Assembly (NCBI RefSeq): GCF_021018895.1
Contig: NC_079373.1
Location: forward strand, 14,976,501 to 15,040,500
Source of the DNA: Seriola aureovittata
Taxonomy: Eukaryota > Chordata > Actinopteri > Carangiformes > Carangidae
Direction of reading: 5' to 3'
Length of the DNA stretch: 64,000 bases
Part shown: in pieces, positions 1 to 29,933 of the stretch
How positions within the stretch are numbered: the first letter of the stretch is position 1
Layout of the letters: every line of letters begins with the position of its first letter
The notes under the pieces: model-generated
What the model was told of the DNA's origin: nothing
The model's database searches: none
The model's input: only the letters and a program-made list of their open reading frames with translations
Made by a program: the position numbers and the translations under genes

Positions 1-394
1 TTACTTACTTATAGGTACCCCTTAAAGTGATCCATAAAACCTTTTATTCTGCTCTAAAATGTACAAATGGCCAATGTAGAAATGCTAACACAGGAGTATT
101 ACTCTCCACTTAGATCTTATGAGGAGTCTAGCTACTGCACTCTGAACATGATATATTGTTAATTTTATACAGAGCAATGTGATAGTCTGGTAGAGACATA
201 AAGAAAGAATAAATTATATTTTCCAAATTCTGTGTAGATTTAAAAAGCTCCAACATTAAAATCTTGAACTATAGTAGCACATAAATGGAAAATAAATGTA
301 TGAGGACTGGTTTGAGATCCAAGGTTAAAGGCTCACTTGTTGGCTGCATTATGAGATGTGAAATATTTTTTGGTTTTTATTTTCCTGTTATCAG
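1..394 (+). other. sema3d: Intron of sema3d (3' part)
   Basis: AT-rich sequence before the first visible exon. It ends in the pyrimidine-rich acceptor TTTTCCTGTTATCAG. I see no repeat or other signal in it. Confidence 0.8.
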
Positions 395-16197
<15,803 letters not shown>

Positions 16198-16770
16198 GGG
16201 GTGAGGTTAAAAAAACCCCCCCAAAAAAAGTCAAGATGAGCTGAGTATATTCACCTACTGGGTGACGAAGCAGATATGACACAGAACTGTACAATTGCAA
16301 TGACAGATCAGTTCATGAGTAAGCAGTCTAACTCAGAGCTAATGGGGAATAAAACACTGAGTTCAGAATGAATATATTAATTTCAACAAGCAATTCAAAG
16401 CAGCGTGGGTTTGACAGTATGTAATTTCTTCATGTGCCAACTGTGCAAGAAAATTTTAATCTTCATTTTTTCTCGAATTCTAAAAGGAAATCACTTCAAA
16501 CGTTTAGGATACAACTAAAATTATTAGTTTGTCCTGTTTGCAGATAACCGGTTTCAGAGAAAATACCAGAGACTACATTACTGATGTGCAGGTGAAGTGA
16601 CCACGGTGAAGGATTACAACATGACTCTCCAAAGCACAGATAAAACTGACAGTTAATAGAGGTGATCAAGGAAAATATATACAGTAGTAATAATAAAAAA
16701 AAAACAAAAAAAACCAAATAGAAATAGAAAGTTTGCTTATGGCGATGACAATGCATTCATGTTGAATGAC

Positions 16771-16778
16771 TGTAAATA
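16771..16778 (+). promoter_or_regulatory. Pumilio-type element in sema3d 3' UTR
   Basis: TGTAAATA matches the Pumilio consensus TGTANATA and is immediately followed by AU-rich TTTATATA. One short match in AT-rich sequence can occur by chance. Confidence 0.3.
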
Positions 16779-16967
16779 TTTATATAACGTGTACAGGAGA
16801 TACGGCATGCTAAACGTAGTCTAATTACTGACCTGTATAACTCTAATGATAATCGTGTATTGTGTTTTTTCCTGCAAAAAAAAAAACATATTTTTGTACA
16901 AACATTTAACATTTCTTCTGTAGGTTCAATAGGTGTTTTCATTATTGTTGTGTTTTGCAATTATTTA

Positions 16968-16973
16968 AATAAA
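16968..16973 (+). terminator. sema3d: Polyadenylation signal of sema3d
   Basis: AATAAA followed within 10 bases by TGTGTCTCTG, a GU-rich downstream element. Upstream alternatives lie at 16348-16353 and 16692-16697; the latter is embedded in an A-rich run. Confidence 0.55.
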
Positions 16974-16990
16974 TGTGTCTCTGAAGCTCC

Positions 16991-19900
16991 GTTCTCTGAA
17001 TTCTGTCTTACTTACATTCTGTGAAGAGATAAAATCAACGCACAGGAAATCTATTAGAGGTGCCGGTACAGGCAGTCTCAAGCACACAGCGGCAGGTTGA
17101 AAATGGGTGAGGGTTAGTTCGACCGAGCCTCTCCGGGTATAGCAACACAAGTCCCTGTACGCTGTATGCAGATGTCAGAATGATTCAGGACCAGCTGGTC
17201 TCTTGTTTAATGTAAGTCTAGTGTGTGAAGGACAGAGAGAGGGAGAGAGAGAGGGAGGGTCTTTAGGAGAAGCAATCGTAAATATGAAAGCTTGTGAGCA
17301 ATCTAAACAAGTTACAGGCTTCCTAGAATAAACTAATAAAGCAGTAAATGCATCAACATCAGTGGCATGAGCGTGAAAAGCGAGCATTATGTGAGCCACT
17401 GGCCTGACCTGAATTGTAAATTATACTTATATAATAATGTAGATAATATCATGCGCAGTGCTTGGATCTAATGCTGATAATAATATGACAAGGATCTTTC
17501 TGTGAAAGACATTATCAAAGTCATGGGATCCCTCAGTTTTAACTGATTTAGTTGTAACCTCTTAAATTGAATTTTGGGCCAGCTGCTCAAATCCTCCTCG
17601 TTATACAGAGAAGAAAATGTGTTCCAAACAGATGCATATGTAGAAAGAAAACATACCCATCAATATTTCTTTTAATGAGTTATTGCCTATTAGGTCTCCA
17701 TCAACACACACAACTACTACAGACCCATATGGTGAAATGATTGGCATTTCAGTTTCTTAAGTTTCACCGAAGCTTTCATTTCATGTTTACTTGCCCTCTA
17801 CATACTTATGTACATATCAACAGTATTCAAGTCTCCCATTTTGTGTTTCTCCACAGTGTTTTCTCCATGTTTCTTGTAACAAAGACAATAAATATTTCAA
17901 GCACTTCCTCCTTGTCTATAGTTTATTTATCAGCTGGCTGCAAACAACAAACTACATCTTTCCCCAAAAAAAGAATCAGCAAAGGGCCCCCAAGAAAAGA
18001 CAAGAACAGGCTCTAAGACCCTTTTTTTTAAACTAAATAAAAACATAAAACACTTTTGTACATTCTAATCACAATATAATAAACACAGCAGCAAAAACAA
18101 ACTTTACTTTACTTTTTAATCATCTTTTTTAAAAATCCGTGGTGCTTTCTGAATGTTTGTTTATACTACTCATTCTTCTCTAATAATTTTGAGAGGAAAA
18201 TGATGAAAACGGAGGGAGAGGGAGAAACACAACATTCATATACTGTATTAGAATTTTGCGAGACTGAGAGATTTACACTAATATGCTGTGTGTCCTGCAG
18301 AGATCCCGCATACCACACATGGCCTACAGTTGTCACACTGTTCAGTGCAATTTAGCAATATAAAGATGATATGAGACTACATATTGAGCTGAGGGTAGTC
18401 AAAAGAAAGGGCTGGTTAACCTTTGAGTGTGGCTATTCGTGATGTTCGAACAGTGTTACCAGCAAGTCATTGACATAACATTATTATTTTTTTAATTACA
18501 AATCATTCTTCTTGCAGGTTAATTTACCAGCAGTACCATAATACGTATCTATCCTCTCCTGCATAAAAAAATCTGTTGTGCCTCCTCATAAGGAGCTCCG
18601 CACGGTGTAGACATAGTTGTGCGTTAGGCAGTTGCTCAGCACGCTAACTGTGTACACAGTTAACTTGACCTTCACATTTGGCTGGAGAAGAATCTATGAG
18701 TCAAGATGACTTGCCGCGATAGACAGGCAGACAGACGCAGCGGGGGTCGAATGAGGAAACAGAATTCAAGGAAAGAAACCAGATTTTACGGAAGGAAGTG
18801 CTTAATTTGATGTGATTGGTGTAATGAGTGAGCAAGTCTGCTCAGGACCCCCGCAGGGTTCCTACACACAGACAAAGGCACATGCACGCAGATATTTGTA
18901 GAAAGTGCCTCCCTGTGTCCAGTGACCCACATGGGCAACCCAGACCAAGATCAGGTACAGTGCATGGGACCAGGGTCCTCCCAGTATCTGGCGCAGGATG
19001 GATTTGAAAAAAGTAAAAAAATTAGACTGTGGTACTCAAAGTTCTAATTTAGGTCTAGACTTAAAAAGAAAGTAGTTAATTTAGCTAATTTTATTTCCTT
19101 GTACATCAGCAATCCATAATAACATTACATTAACTACATAATACAGCCCACGATTTGCATTATAATTTCATTCTATGAATCAGGCGCCAATAAAAAAAAC
19201 TCACCAGTTTCAACTCAAATGTAGATACAATGAAAGAAAACTAAATTATGGGGAACAAGGGAGTATAAAAACTAGGCAGTTTAGAGGAAATGAGAAATGA
19301 ATTAAACTCATTAAACTCGAAATATTTTATGTAAGTAGTAATGGACACCTACAGAGTACAGCGCTGGGAATAAGAACAGCCACAGGTTATTTTACAGCCT
19401 CCGTCCCTCTTCTTCCCTTATTCTTAGTGTGTTATTGATAAAATGATAATTACCAGGTTCCTCATTAAACATTAAAGATTAGCCATGTTTGATCCACCTA
19501 CATGTATATGTTATGTTATTGCCTGTGTTTATTATGTTGTAGTTTTTAGAGGTACCTTTGGCTTCAGTGTACCGGACATGCCTGCTAGGAGCACACTTTC
19601 AAAAGTATAGTCCCATCTCTCACCTTGTCCTCATTCAAAAGCATGTAATAAGGTTGAAGACGTGATAATGATGGGCTGTAATGTAATGGGTGGCTGTGGA
19701 TGGTTTTTCATTCTTTAGCCATACAGTAAGAACAACAAATTTACATTTTTTTTTTTTTTTACCATACTCAGTTTTGATTCACTGTAGGTGTACAATAGTT
19801 AGTTTAATTTTACTCCCTTTATCCTTCTTAGTCTTATTTTCTTCAGTTTGATCTGGTCAGTATTTTATTAGTGCCTTAGTCACAAAAAGAAATTGGCCTG

Positions 19901-22900
19901 TAAATTGTGAGTTGTTTTCTAAAGTGTCACTTACATTTCTTATAGACTCATACCTTGGTTACCTTGGTGGGTGAGAGCTGTGTTCTGTAATATACTTGGA
20001 CAGTCAGCAGGCCTCAAACAGAAATAGAACATACTTATTATTCTGGGCCAGTTCAGTTGTTACTGAGTAACACATTTTTGTGTTGTGTGCGTCCTTCTAT
20101 TTAAAGGGGTTAAAGAGCGACCCAAACTTCCAAATATGCCTCAGAAAACAATTATCAAGAGTGCAAGTGTCACCACCAAGTGCTAGTTAGCGCATACAAA
20201 TGTCCTTACAGAGTGCAATATCTGTTGACCCGAATCTGTCATTCTGTCTGCTTCCATTACCTTGACACAAGTGAGCAGATAACGCAAGTGTGTCCAGGTG
20301 CAAGAATTCAAAGCCAAGGTGTTTTCCAATAAATACTGTCCCACAGCAAACTTCCACAGCGCCACGCCACAATCAAGATATCAAACACACATGACAGGAA
20401 GAGAAGAGATAGAGAGAGAGAGAAAGGTGAAGAGAGCGGAATTGAGATGTCAGACCGCAAAAGTGTGTCTTCTTTATTACAGAGTATTTACAGCTGTGCA
20501 GATGTGTGTTTTTCAGGCGTTGACAGTGAACTCCTGGGTCCGGGTGGAGGCACAGCCAAGTGTTGTATGGGAGCTGTCGGGCTGGGTGGTATTGATGGCC
20601 GCCTGGGGGTACTGGAGGGCTGGAGGTATGTGTGTATGAGCTTGAAACAGTTGTTCCCCTCAGAGTAATGACTACCTGTGCTCCCTCTGCCTGTTTTATG
20701 GATGTACGTGCTCTCTCCTCACTTCAGGATTTGTGGCAGGACAGACAGGATACAGTGAATATTCTAAACACAGCCTATGATAGATGTTTTCATTCGTTGT
20801 GCTTTGAAGGTCCATGTAAAGATGAGGTCTCCTCCCCGTCCTGTCGTACTCCCTCACTGTGGCAGATGCTTAGTAGATGTGACATGGGCCTGAATCAGAT
20901 GCAAATTCCACTGCATCGGCTTTGGGGTTATCATTGTTGATTGGATATTAGGTGTCATTCTGCGTTGTGCGCCCGTGCATATCTGCTTTCACCGAGGTTT
21001 TTGATCAGGGCCATGTTCTTCTTGTTAGAGGTCAGGGGTCATGAGAGAGGCTGAAAGACTTAGAGGTCTCTGGTATCAAAGTGCAAGAGTTTAGGGAATA
21101 CTACTATAGATTTTATCAAAAGTACTGGCAAGTTCAGAAATGTATGCAAGAAGCATATTGATGAGGTGTCTTGAGTATAATGAGATGTAAAAGACATGCA
21201 AATAAATGTCTCTGTGACAGTTTAATATAGTTTGTCTGGTCTGTGGTTGTAGAATTCAGTTAAGTGTTTCCTTGGTGGGACATAGGAAATGTTCGTCTCT
21301 CATGTGGCGTGGGAATGCCAGTCGCACAAACCTCAGGAGACACTTCCAACACAAGAAAACTTCCAGATTATATAAACACTGAACGTTTTGTCTGTGGTCT
21401 GCTGCTGATGTCACTGTGTCGGTCACAGCTTGGATGTCAGTCTCTGTGAGATCATTCCTATTTCCCTCAATGATCAAGGATCACACACTGAACTGTTTTA
21501 TTATCTGCAATGGAATCAGTCTGATAATTGTTTTCACTCCAAAAATCTTTAGCTTGGGTTGGGTAGTGACACAGCAACAGAAATGTGTGACTCAGGAGTG
21601 TTTTTGAGATTCTATGTATGGACTTTAGATATTGTGATTAAATCAGAAATATTACGGAATGTTAATTTTTGAAAGAAAACTATTCATAATTTCACCTCAG
21701 TTTTTTTTTTAATAAAGTAAAGCATGTGAGAAGGATTAAACAGGAGCAGACATCCACATGCAGTAATCAGGTTTCCAGTAGAGTTAATTAATCATAACAG
21801 TGTTATGATTATAGTTTGAAAGTCCAGAGTTTGAGGTACTGTATGTGTCAGAGAATAAATAAATACAAAGCTTGTTTCACTCTTTTCAAAGAAGAGATTG
21901 ACCTGAGTCCAGTCTCATGTTAGTGAATCTGGGAGCACGGCTGCCTTCCTTGTTTCTGTTCATGCTCAGCTTTATTCAACACTGTTGCAACAGGATGCTG
22001 AACAAACAGCAGTCTCCAGTAGTGCCTCTCCATGTCTAAATGCTCAAAGAAAGTATCACCTTTCAGCACATGGTTTATGCTGAAAGGAGTTCCAGCCCCT
22101 CAGTAATAATCTACTGGGATGGTGAGCAATGATTCACGACAAAGACTTGACTGATGGGTGTGCAGTGCTACTGTCATGCAAGGCGGAGCAAGTACTGTGT
22201 TTCCTCTTACACCCTGTTACCTTGTATGTTCCAGGTGGCCTGGTTTATGTAAGGTCTGCCGGTGGCCAATATTCCCACAGATGACCATTAAACTTTTAGG
22301 CCTTCCTCTCTCCTCCTCTCTGCTCTCCTCTCTTGGTTTTCCTGATTCCAGAGTAACTTTGGTGTTTTCTGTAAAGGTTAATCTCTAAGGCATGGGAGTG
22401 TCTTACATGCTTTAGGATTCCTAGGGAAGGACAAAAGCCTGATGAGAGGAAAGAGAAAGTGAAATAGAGTGCAGTGCATGATTAGCAACTACGTACGTGG
22501 CTGTCTCGTGGAGACCCAAACCCACAAGAGAGTAACTTCAGCTACGAAGGTTAATGAGGTCAGTAAACATGGAAATCTTCCATAACATTGTGGGATAGGG
22601 ACGATTTTCAGCTATTTTCCATGCCTGGGTGTGAAGAAAGCACTCATATTTCAAGCTTGATTTTGTAGATTAGCATACAAATGGCTCCTGTTATTTTCTC
22701 AAATATCCCATTCAAACAGCTTCAGGTTAACTCCGCTTCCAGGCAAGTTGTCAGTGCAATGAATTCAGCTCTGTTAAAAATATAGACAGCATGTGTTTAT
22801 CCTGCCTCAGATTCTTGGCAAACTCTCTGTGTATATACATTAACACATTCCTGCATTATGTTGTAGTGTACTTTAATGCTGTGTTGGCCCAACTTTGACC

Positions 22901-23943
22901 CACAAGGTTCAGACTAAGGTGCGAAAACATAGGAGAATTAAATAAGACTGAACAGTCATTTCATGTACCACCCTCAAAATAATCTAAAGGATTGTGTTTG
23001 GTTGATGTTGGACTTTATTGGATCTTGGAGTGGATGAGAATCACGCCCTGGATATGGAGGAATCGTAGTGGCTGCTTTGTCTGTTTGTTTAAGTATCAAT
23101 TTTCAGTTGTTTTTCCGTTCTGTCAGGCAGAGGACATACTCGATCGTAACTCAATCGTAACTCGATCAAGTATGTCAAAGTATGTCAATATTTTACATAG
23201 AAACCATTAAATATGTAAATCTTGTTACTGTCACACACTTATAATTTATACAACTTATGAATATAGACAAAGAATTCAGTTATCAACCCTTAGATAAGGA
23301 AGTGAAAAAAATAATACGCTCATGCTAATTGCAGTCGCTTTATTTCACAGGTAAGACATCATAGTATCTTGACTCATTAGACAATTCAAACATTATTTTC
23401 ACAGTTGCTAGGACACATTCAGGGTTATATTTATTACGTATCAAATTACAGCATATTTTATTGCTTATATCTCTTCACATGCAGCAGACACTCATACAGT
23501 CACATGCTTTAATTACAGTAATAAAGGAACACTAACAATAATAATAGCTTTCATAGACTGCTGTGACTTACAAGAAGAGTTGACATCTCCAGCTTATATT
23601 AGTCATTACTCCTCCTCTTTACAGCTATGCAATTTCAATACAATACATCTAAACAGTGTGCACACATTATAAGGTATCAGAGCATCCAGTTTGGAGACCT
23701 CTGAGAAACACTGACAGGGGCTGACTGTGTCTGCTGATGGGCAGATTTTTACTGTTGTTGCGCATCATAGATACAAGATACGACCTATAAATGGAGCAGA
23801 ACTGTAGGTAGAGCGACAGGCTGATTCATACTGTAGATCTGCAGACAACACTTTAAAATCACACTGTAATCCCTAATGCAATAATATTCATGCTGACTGA
23901 CACATTCAACTTGATATGCCAATTCATTAAGTTCATTAAATTA

Positions 23944-23945
<2 letters not shown>
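16991..23945. other. Intergenic DNA, no gene seen
   Basis: Seven kilobases of AT-rich sequence. It holds a poly-T run near 19747, a GA-rich patch near 20411-20425, and a small hairpin at 23133-23176. The open frames here are short and unrelated to anything I recognise. Confidence 0.7.
23133..23176. repeat. Short inverted repeat
   Basis: GACATACTCGATC (23133-23145) faces GATCAAGTATGTC (23164-23176), with one mismatch in 13. The 18-base loop itself repeats ATCGTAACTC. Confidence 0.85.

Positions 23946-23975
<30 letters not shown>
23946..23975. repeat. (GT)n microsatellite
   Basis: About 14 GT units; a second, imperfect GT-rich stretch follows at 24023-24076. Confidence 0.93.
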
Positions 23976-23979
<4 letters not shown>

Positions 23980-24645
23980 CAGCATCAGGACAGACCACAT
24001 TCCTAACTGAATGTGTTTCTGTATGTGTGTGTGTGTATGTGTGTGTGTGTATGAGTTTGCGCGTCTGTGTGTCTCATATTGCTGCTGGCATCCGCAGATC
24101 CCCGGGGCGAACACAGTGTGCATATCCATGAAATGGATAGGGCTTTCAGTACAGTTTGATGCCACACCTCATTGACCTTTAGCCTTTCAATCGGTTTTTC
24201 CAATTGGTCACATATCTTTACTTTATCCCATGTGGCTGTTTTGCTCTGCAGCCACATGGACTACACTAATCTCATTTGGAAAATATTTCCCTGATTTATG
24301 TGATGGATACCAACTGTAAGGAAAGGAGGAACAGCCTGACTCTCATGCCATCTCAGTCTATTTATATATCTTCGAAATGAGTGCCATCATGTTATCACTG
24401 CTGTATCTTATTTTTTTTACTTCAATTCTCAAGTACTTTGACACTATTGGACACTGTTAGGCGACACTCTGACACTGTTAGGAGTCCTGACAGTTCAGGA
24501 GAGAGTTTAAACTATCTGAGCATCCATCTGTCCTCCCATTTCTCAGCAGTCCCCCAAACCAACTTAATAGTGATTTATAGTCATTTTTCAGGCCCCTGTC
24601 TGACGGATGCAGGGACCAATAACAGAGCAGTATAGGACATCGAGA

Positions 24646-24674
24646 TGGTGGTGGTGGTGGTGGTGGTGGTGGTG
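24646..24674. repeat. (TGG)n trinucleotide repeat
   Basis: About nine TGG units leading into a seven-base G run; G-rich on the + strand. Confidence 0.95.
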
Positions 24675-25924
24675 GGGGGGTGGCTTGGCAGAAGAGGATA
24701 GAGAGATAAAGAGTGAAAGGTTTTTATCATATTGATCTAAGAGACTGAGTAAGATACTTGTGGTCAGGGCTATCAGATGTTAGGCTGAGGAGAGGGAGAG
24801 GAAGTAGGCAGAAGTGCAGGAGAGAGAGGTTACTAAATACTTGAATGGGATTAGTATCCATCTACAGCTTGATGGCAGGCCACGGCATCCCCTCCTTCTT
24901 CTGTTGTACCACATCACATCAGATTTGGCAGCTGAAACCAAACACCCTGCAATGCTGCCCTTATAGTCTTGACTCCCCCTGCTTGACTCCAAGGTGAGAA
25001 AAATTCTCTTGTCCTTCTGAAAATCCGTTGGTAGGTAGGTTTAAAGTAGGTTTAAAAACAATAGGTTTAAAAGTAGCATTCTTCCTGCCATGGTCCCACC
25101 ATCACCTGTTGAGTTCACTAATTTATTTGGTGAATTAGGGACAGGTGTGCAGATCAGCCTGGATCATGCAGGCTACTTCACTTATCTCTGTCAGTTCTGT
25201 GTTTTTGCTTACTGTTCTTTTTGTTTTTTAAAAAAAAAGAAAAAAGATGTAATTCCTGCACTTCTTACATGTTTTTAAGCTACTCCTGTGTTAAATGTCA
25301 GTATCTACAGTATGTGATACCATAGCATTAAGCAGCAGTACGACACTGTGCTGTTCATTTTAGAATCAGGTGAGATGCAAGGAACAATATTAGAAATGCA
25401 TCTTTTTGACAAATTTAACTGTGGTTCATTCAGTACAATACAGTGCCATAAAGCCATTTAGCCAGAACTTGATTTCATATGCTAACTTCTCATGCATGAC
25501 ATTAGTTTTAAATCTTATACCCTGGAAAGATAACTTACAAAAATACTTATCTATACTGACAAAAGACATGGTATTGGTTGTGTTATACATGTTCACTTTC
25601 GGTGGGCCTGGTTGGGCTTTGTGGCTGACGCAAATATTCCCCTTTTAGCAGCGTCAGTTAAACCTGTTTTGTTGAACCTCCACTACTGTCAACTGCAGTA
25701 ATGGCAGTGGTAACGAGATAAACAGATCTTCACATTTCTGAAAATATGACAAATCATATCAGAAGATGTGATAGAGCTCAAAGGTTAGCGGCTGGGTCAG
25801 AGAAGAGGGACTTTAGCTCCTTAGCTGTGTAACCCAGGAAAGGTATCAGAGTCCTGTTTAACACATTAACAAACATGGCGGTGTAGAGACTAATTACTGC
25901 TTTTGAGACTGAACGTGTAGAGCT

Positions 25925-25960
25925 GTGCGTGCGTGCGCGTGCGTGCGTGCGTGCGCGTGC
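25925..25960. repeat. (GCGT)n repeat
   Basis: Alternating purine-pyrimidine GTGCGTGCGC units, a sequence type able to adopt Z-DNA, in an otherwise CpG-poor region. Confidence 0.9.
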
Positions 25961-28363
25961 AGGCGCTCACTACGTTCTAAGTATTTTCCAGGGGTGTGAA
26001 TGCTGATGAGTTGCCAGCGTCGGGTGATCAAAAGCTTAGATGAAATGTTTGCCACTATAACAGCTGCAGTGCTGTGGTGGATTTTCACTTGATACTGTTG
26101 AGCACAGTCAAGACTGCAGTCATCTCTGTTCTTATGTGTCTGATGGACAAACAAGCTCCTGCAGAGTTTGTTTCCTTTAACTCAAAACATTTGCAGGGGA
26201 ACTTGTTGACATTTCTACATGTTTACTTTGGTTCCTCACTTCCATTTTACAAGGTCCACACTGGCAGTTTTGCAAACAATCTGTTGTTCTTTTGCAATAA
26301 CACACACAATGTTCCTCACTGTTTTACTGTGGACCATTTCCAAACAGAGCTGTTTTATTGAGACCAAGGGGTATTTGATTTAAGTCCCCAGGTGCCTAGC
26401 CAAATTCAAAACAACATTACATAAGACAAAATCTGGACAAAGTTTACTTCCAGAAGAAGCAATAAAAGGGGGAAGCTAGAGTAACGGGATGACTAATAAC
26501 AGAGGTGAGACTAATAAACTCAGCAGGCAGATTTGTAGTGACTTTAAGTGCTACCAACCCCACTGAATGAAAAGTATCATCCCCAGACTAAGATATATAT
26601 AGACATCCATTTGACGTGTCACATTTCCATTTACGATTGCTAACAAGATTTCGTGTTGGCACGATTTCTGTGACCCCACAGTATAGCAGTGAATATTGGC
26701 ATTCTCAGTATTAATCAGTTTCAGTTATACAGAAAAATGTGATGGCCATGCTCCTGTAGAGTGAAGTTAGTTTCCAGATTCCACTTAGACTCTGCCCCAG
26801 TCATGAATTCCAGCCATCAGAAACAGTCCAGTTTGCGAGGCCTGTTGTGTACAGCTGGAAATGAAAAATGACATCCATGGCTCTACATCGCGTACGTTGC
26901 TTCATCTTTCATTGGACTGATGTCAAGGCCTGGGGATCAAGCCAGGTCTTCACATAGCTCCCTTGTATTTTAGACAGATTTGTATGATGGATGATTCAGT
27001 GGTTTTAATAAAGAAGAAGCTGCCTGTGCCTCTGTGACTGTGATAAGCCCCAGTCTCCTAGCATTTGTCTTAATGAGCTCATTCTACATTCATTGGTAGC
27101 TAATTACTTTCTTTAATCGTCACCAGACACATGGTGGTCTATTATGATTATTATTTAGAGTAGACTGTAAAATGGACTGTTTTTTTAATATGTATATAGT
27201 AGTTCTTTCTTTCTTTCTTTCTTTTTCTTTCTTCCCTCCTTTTTTCCTGCCTGTGGTTCTGGTAACCTCACCCATATGGCCTGGTCTTTGATGTCTTTCC
27301 CAAATCCACGTGAATATTGGTTGGCATGTTGCTTCATGGCAGGTACATTCCTGTCTTCCAGCGTGAGGATGCAAAAAATATGACTTATATGTATATTAAT
27401 ATTACAAGTATTTCAGACCAGCCCCAGTTACTGCATTTTCTGTCTTCTTCTACGCCTAATGCCTACCTTACATGCTTATCGTCATGCTAACCTCATTCTC
27501 ACAACTCTATTTTATGAAAAAGAGTGCAGTATATAGAGGTGCTTGCGTAGCTTGGGGTAAGGAGGCATCGGTTTTGGCAAGCATGAAGGGCACAGCTACC
27601 GTCGGGGCAGAGGATGTTCGGTAGCCTTCTGCAAGTGACAGATGACCGCACTGACTGCCATTTTATGGCTCCTTCAGTCATGCTTAAAGCTGAAATATGT
27701 GAAAGAATAAGCAGAGAATATATTTCACACTAGACATGGAGGTCACGTCCAACCTGCTATGAATTTTATGTGGCTCACATTCCTACTCACTAGATATACC
27801 AAGTGTGTGTGTGTGTGTGTGTGTGCGCACATGTGTATGTGTTTTAGGGAGAGAGAGAGAGAGAGAGATGAAATAAAAGTCACAATCAATTTGATAAATG
27901 GTATACCATGCTCAGTGGAAAGTGTCATTGCATAAGATTCATGAGTCTCAGTCCTTCCAGCTGTTCAGGTCTGCTCACTGGATTCAAGGCTCAACTACTG
28001 CTGTCAGTACTGTCTCATATCTATCCAGGGAGTGCTACATAGTTTAAAAGACTATGAACTTGAACCTCATTCAACTGCCTCATTAAAAGAGAAGCATTTA
28101 CTACTGTTAGTCCACCACTGTGGATATGTGTGAATGGTTTTACATTTGTGTCACCAGTAGTGTACAGGCAAGTGTGGTAGGATAAATGCCCATGATATTA
28201 ATGCATTTACATAAACAAACTATTTAATGGTGGAGGAAGGATTTTTAACAACTGGTAATTTGGCTTGATCATATTTTACAAACACAAATGTCCTCAGTAC
28301 CCTTTTTCGCTGGCTTCATTTATGCAAAGTGTATGCTAATGGTCATTTGTTCTCGTGTGCGAC

Positions 28364-28400
<37 letters not shown>
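28364..28400. repeat. (GT)n microsatellite
   Basis: About 18 GT units with one interruption, followed by a short GA-rich patch. Confidence 0.93.
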
Positions 28401-28403
<3 letters not shown>

Positions 28404-28864
28404 AAAGAGTGCAAGAGAGAGATAAAGAGAGGGAGATTGATCACAGAGAAGTATTACTCCCCTGTGGGTGTTGTAAGAGTAGCACTATTATGCAGATGAG
28501 CAGGTTAAATGTAGTTGGACACCACCCAGCATGTCATTAAGTCTATAATGGCAGTGGGACCTTAATGTTAGGCTGCTATTGTAATGCGCTCCGTCTCCTG
28601 TTGTACACTGAGCAACCCTGAACCACCATTAACCACCTGGTAGAGCCTCTCGGTAGCTCTCTGTTATTGTTTATATGTGTGTATATATAGATATATATAT
28701 ATATAATTTTTTTGTTTGTTTGTTTTTTTATTCTGCTCAGCTTGTTTAGCTCATTCGTTTTCTTTTTTGCTCTGTTTATCAATATCCTGGTTTTGTCTTT
28801 GTCTGCCTCTCTCTCTCTCTCTCTCTCTGTCGCCGTCTTGTATTCACACCCAAAAATAAAAATA

Positions 28865-29065
28865 CGGCCAGCAGCCAATTACGTCTGGCTCATCCTATTA
28901 TGCTATTGGACAGTTAGTGTAGATGGAATAAATATAGCAGTCCATACCTGTTTGTAATGATGAGCTCAGAGGACCACAGTGAAACCCATTACCCCAATTA
29001 CCCAATTATCTCAAATGATGGGTGATTATCACACATCACAAATACTGCTGTAGCACCTCCTCTAG
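28865..29065. promoter_or_regulatory. Candidate non-coding regulatory block
   Basis: About 200 bases free of simple repeats with several ATTA/AATTA cores (CAATTACG, CCAATTACCCAATTATC). The composition resembles vertebrate conserved non-coding elements, but conservation has not been tested. Confidence 0.2.
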
Positions 29066-29128
29066 TAGTAGTTGTTTTGCTGGCCTGAATATAGCTATTC
29101 ATGTCTCCATTTTCTTAGTGTCAACAGT

Positions 29129-29129
<1 letters not shown>

Positions 29130-29181
<52 letters not shown>

Positions 29182-29182
29182 G
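29130..29182. repeat. (CA)n microsatellite
   Basis: About 25 CA units ending CGCGC. Confidence 0.95.
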
Positions 29183-29884
29183 CATTTAATCCTTGGCATG
29201 CTGTTACTTGCCTATTTTGACAGGTCATTCAGTGCAGTGTTTCCTTTTCTGAACCATTCAGGGATCCTGGATGAAGCTATTCGATGGCAAAGGAAACAGA
29301 GCTGTTAGTGCAGGGTCACAACCTCTCACCTGTCATGTGAGAAGAGTGTTTGTGTGTCTGTGTGACATGTGAGTAGCACGCGTCACGCTGTTCGACATCC
29401 ACTGATATGTTGTTTTTGTAGCTCCTCTGTGTCTCTCTTCATCTATCCATCTGTCCTCAAATCCAGGCTCTACTAAGCTCAGTGAATAAAGCCCTGTTAG
29501 GCTGTCAGAGAAATAAAAAAAAAAATCTGTTTGAAATGACAGCGGTTGTACTAATACAGGTTGCATGTGTGGCCTTTAATCAGTGATAATAGCCCTGGGT
29601 CTTCATCAATCTAACATCAAGAATGTGCCTAAGCGTTCTGGCAATCCCACTTCCTGATGATTATCCATCTCCTCCTCCTCTTCCCTCCTCCTACCGCCCG
29701 CTCTTCCCCCTCACCCACTCCTCCTCCTCTTCATCTTCTCCACCCACCTCCGACAATTCATGGCATCACAGCCAGTGATGATGGACATCTCAAGCACAGG
29801 CCACTGTTGACTCAGTCTAAAAATAAGAGGTTAGGTTGCAAACGCCATAACCCGTGCATGCCTGACATGTAAGATGCAACAGCA

Positions 29885-29933
29885 GTGTGTGTGTGTGTGT
29901 GTCTGTGTGTGTGTGTGTGCGTGTGTGCGTGTG
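29885..29933. repeat. (GT)n microsatellite
   Basis: An imperfect GT tract with C interruptions. Confidence 0.9.

Larger units (their letters stand above)
16198..16990 (+). other. sema3d: 3' untranslated region of sema3d (extent inferred)
   Basis: AT-rich sequence after the stop. It contains three AATAAA signals (16348, 16692 and 16968). The last is followed by a GT-rich element and is the best candidate for the main end. The end of the UTR is inferred. Confidence 0.6.
23976..28363. other. Intergenic DNA, no gene seen
   Basis: Holds microsatellites: TGG at 24646-24674, GCGT at 25925-25960, TTCT at 27203-27235, GT at 27803-27825 and GA at 27848-27868. It also has a small hairpin (GCTACCG at 27595, CGGTAGC at 27619). 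No exon or transposon is recognised. Confidence 0.7.

Noticed and set aside
20447..20668. A glycine-rich plus-strand frame that might be an exon
   Set aside because: No acceptor/donor pair with homology to a known family could be found, and nothing on either side continues it.
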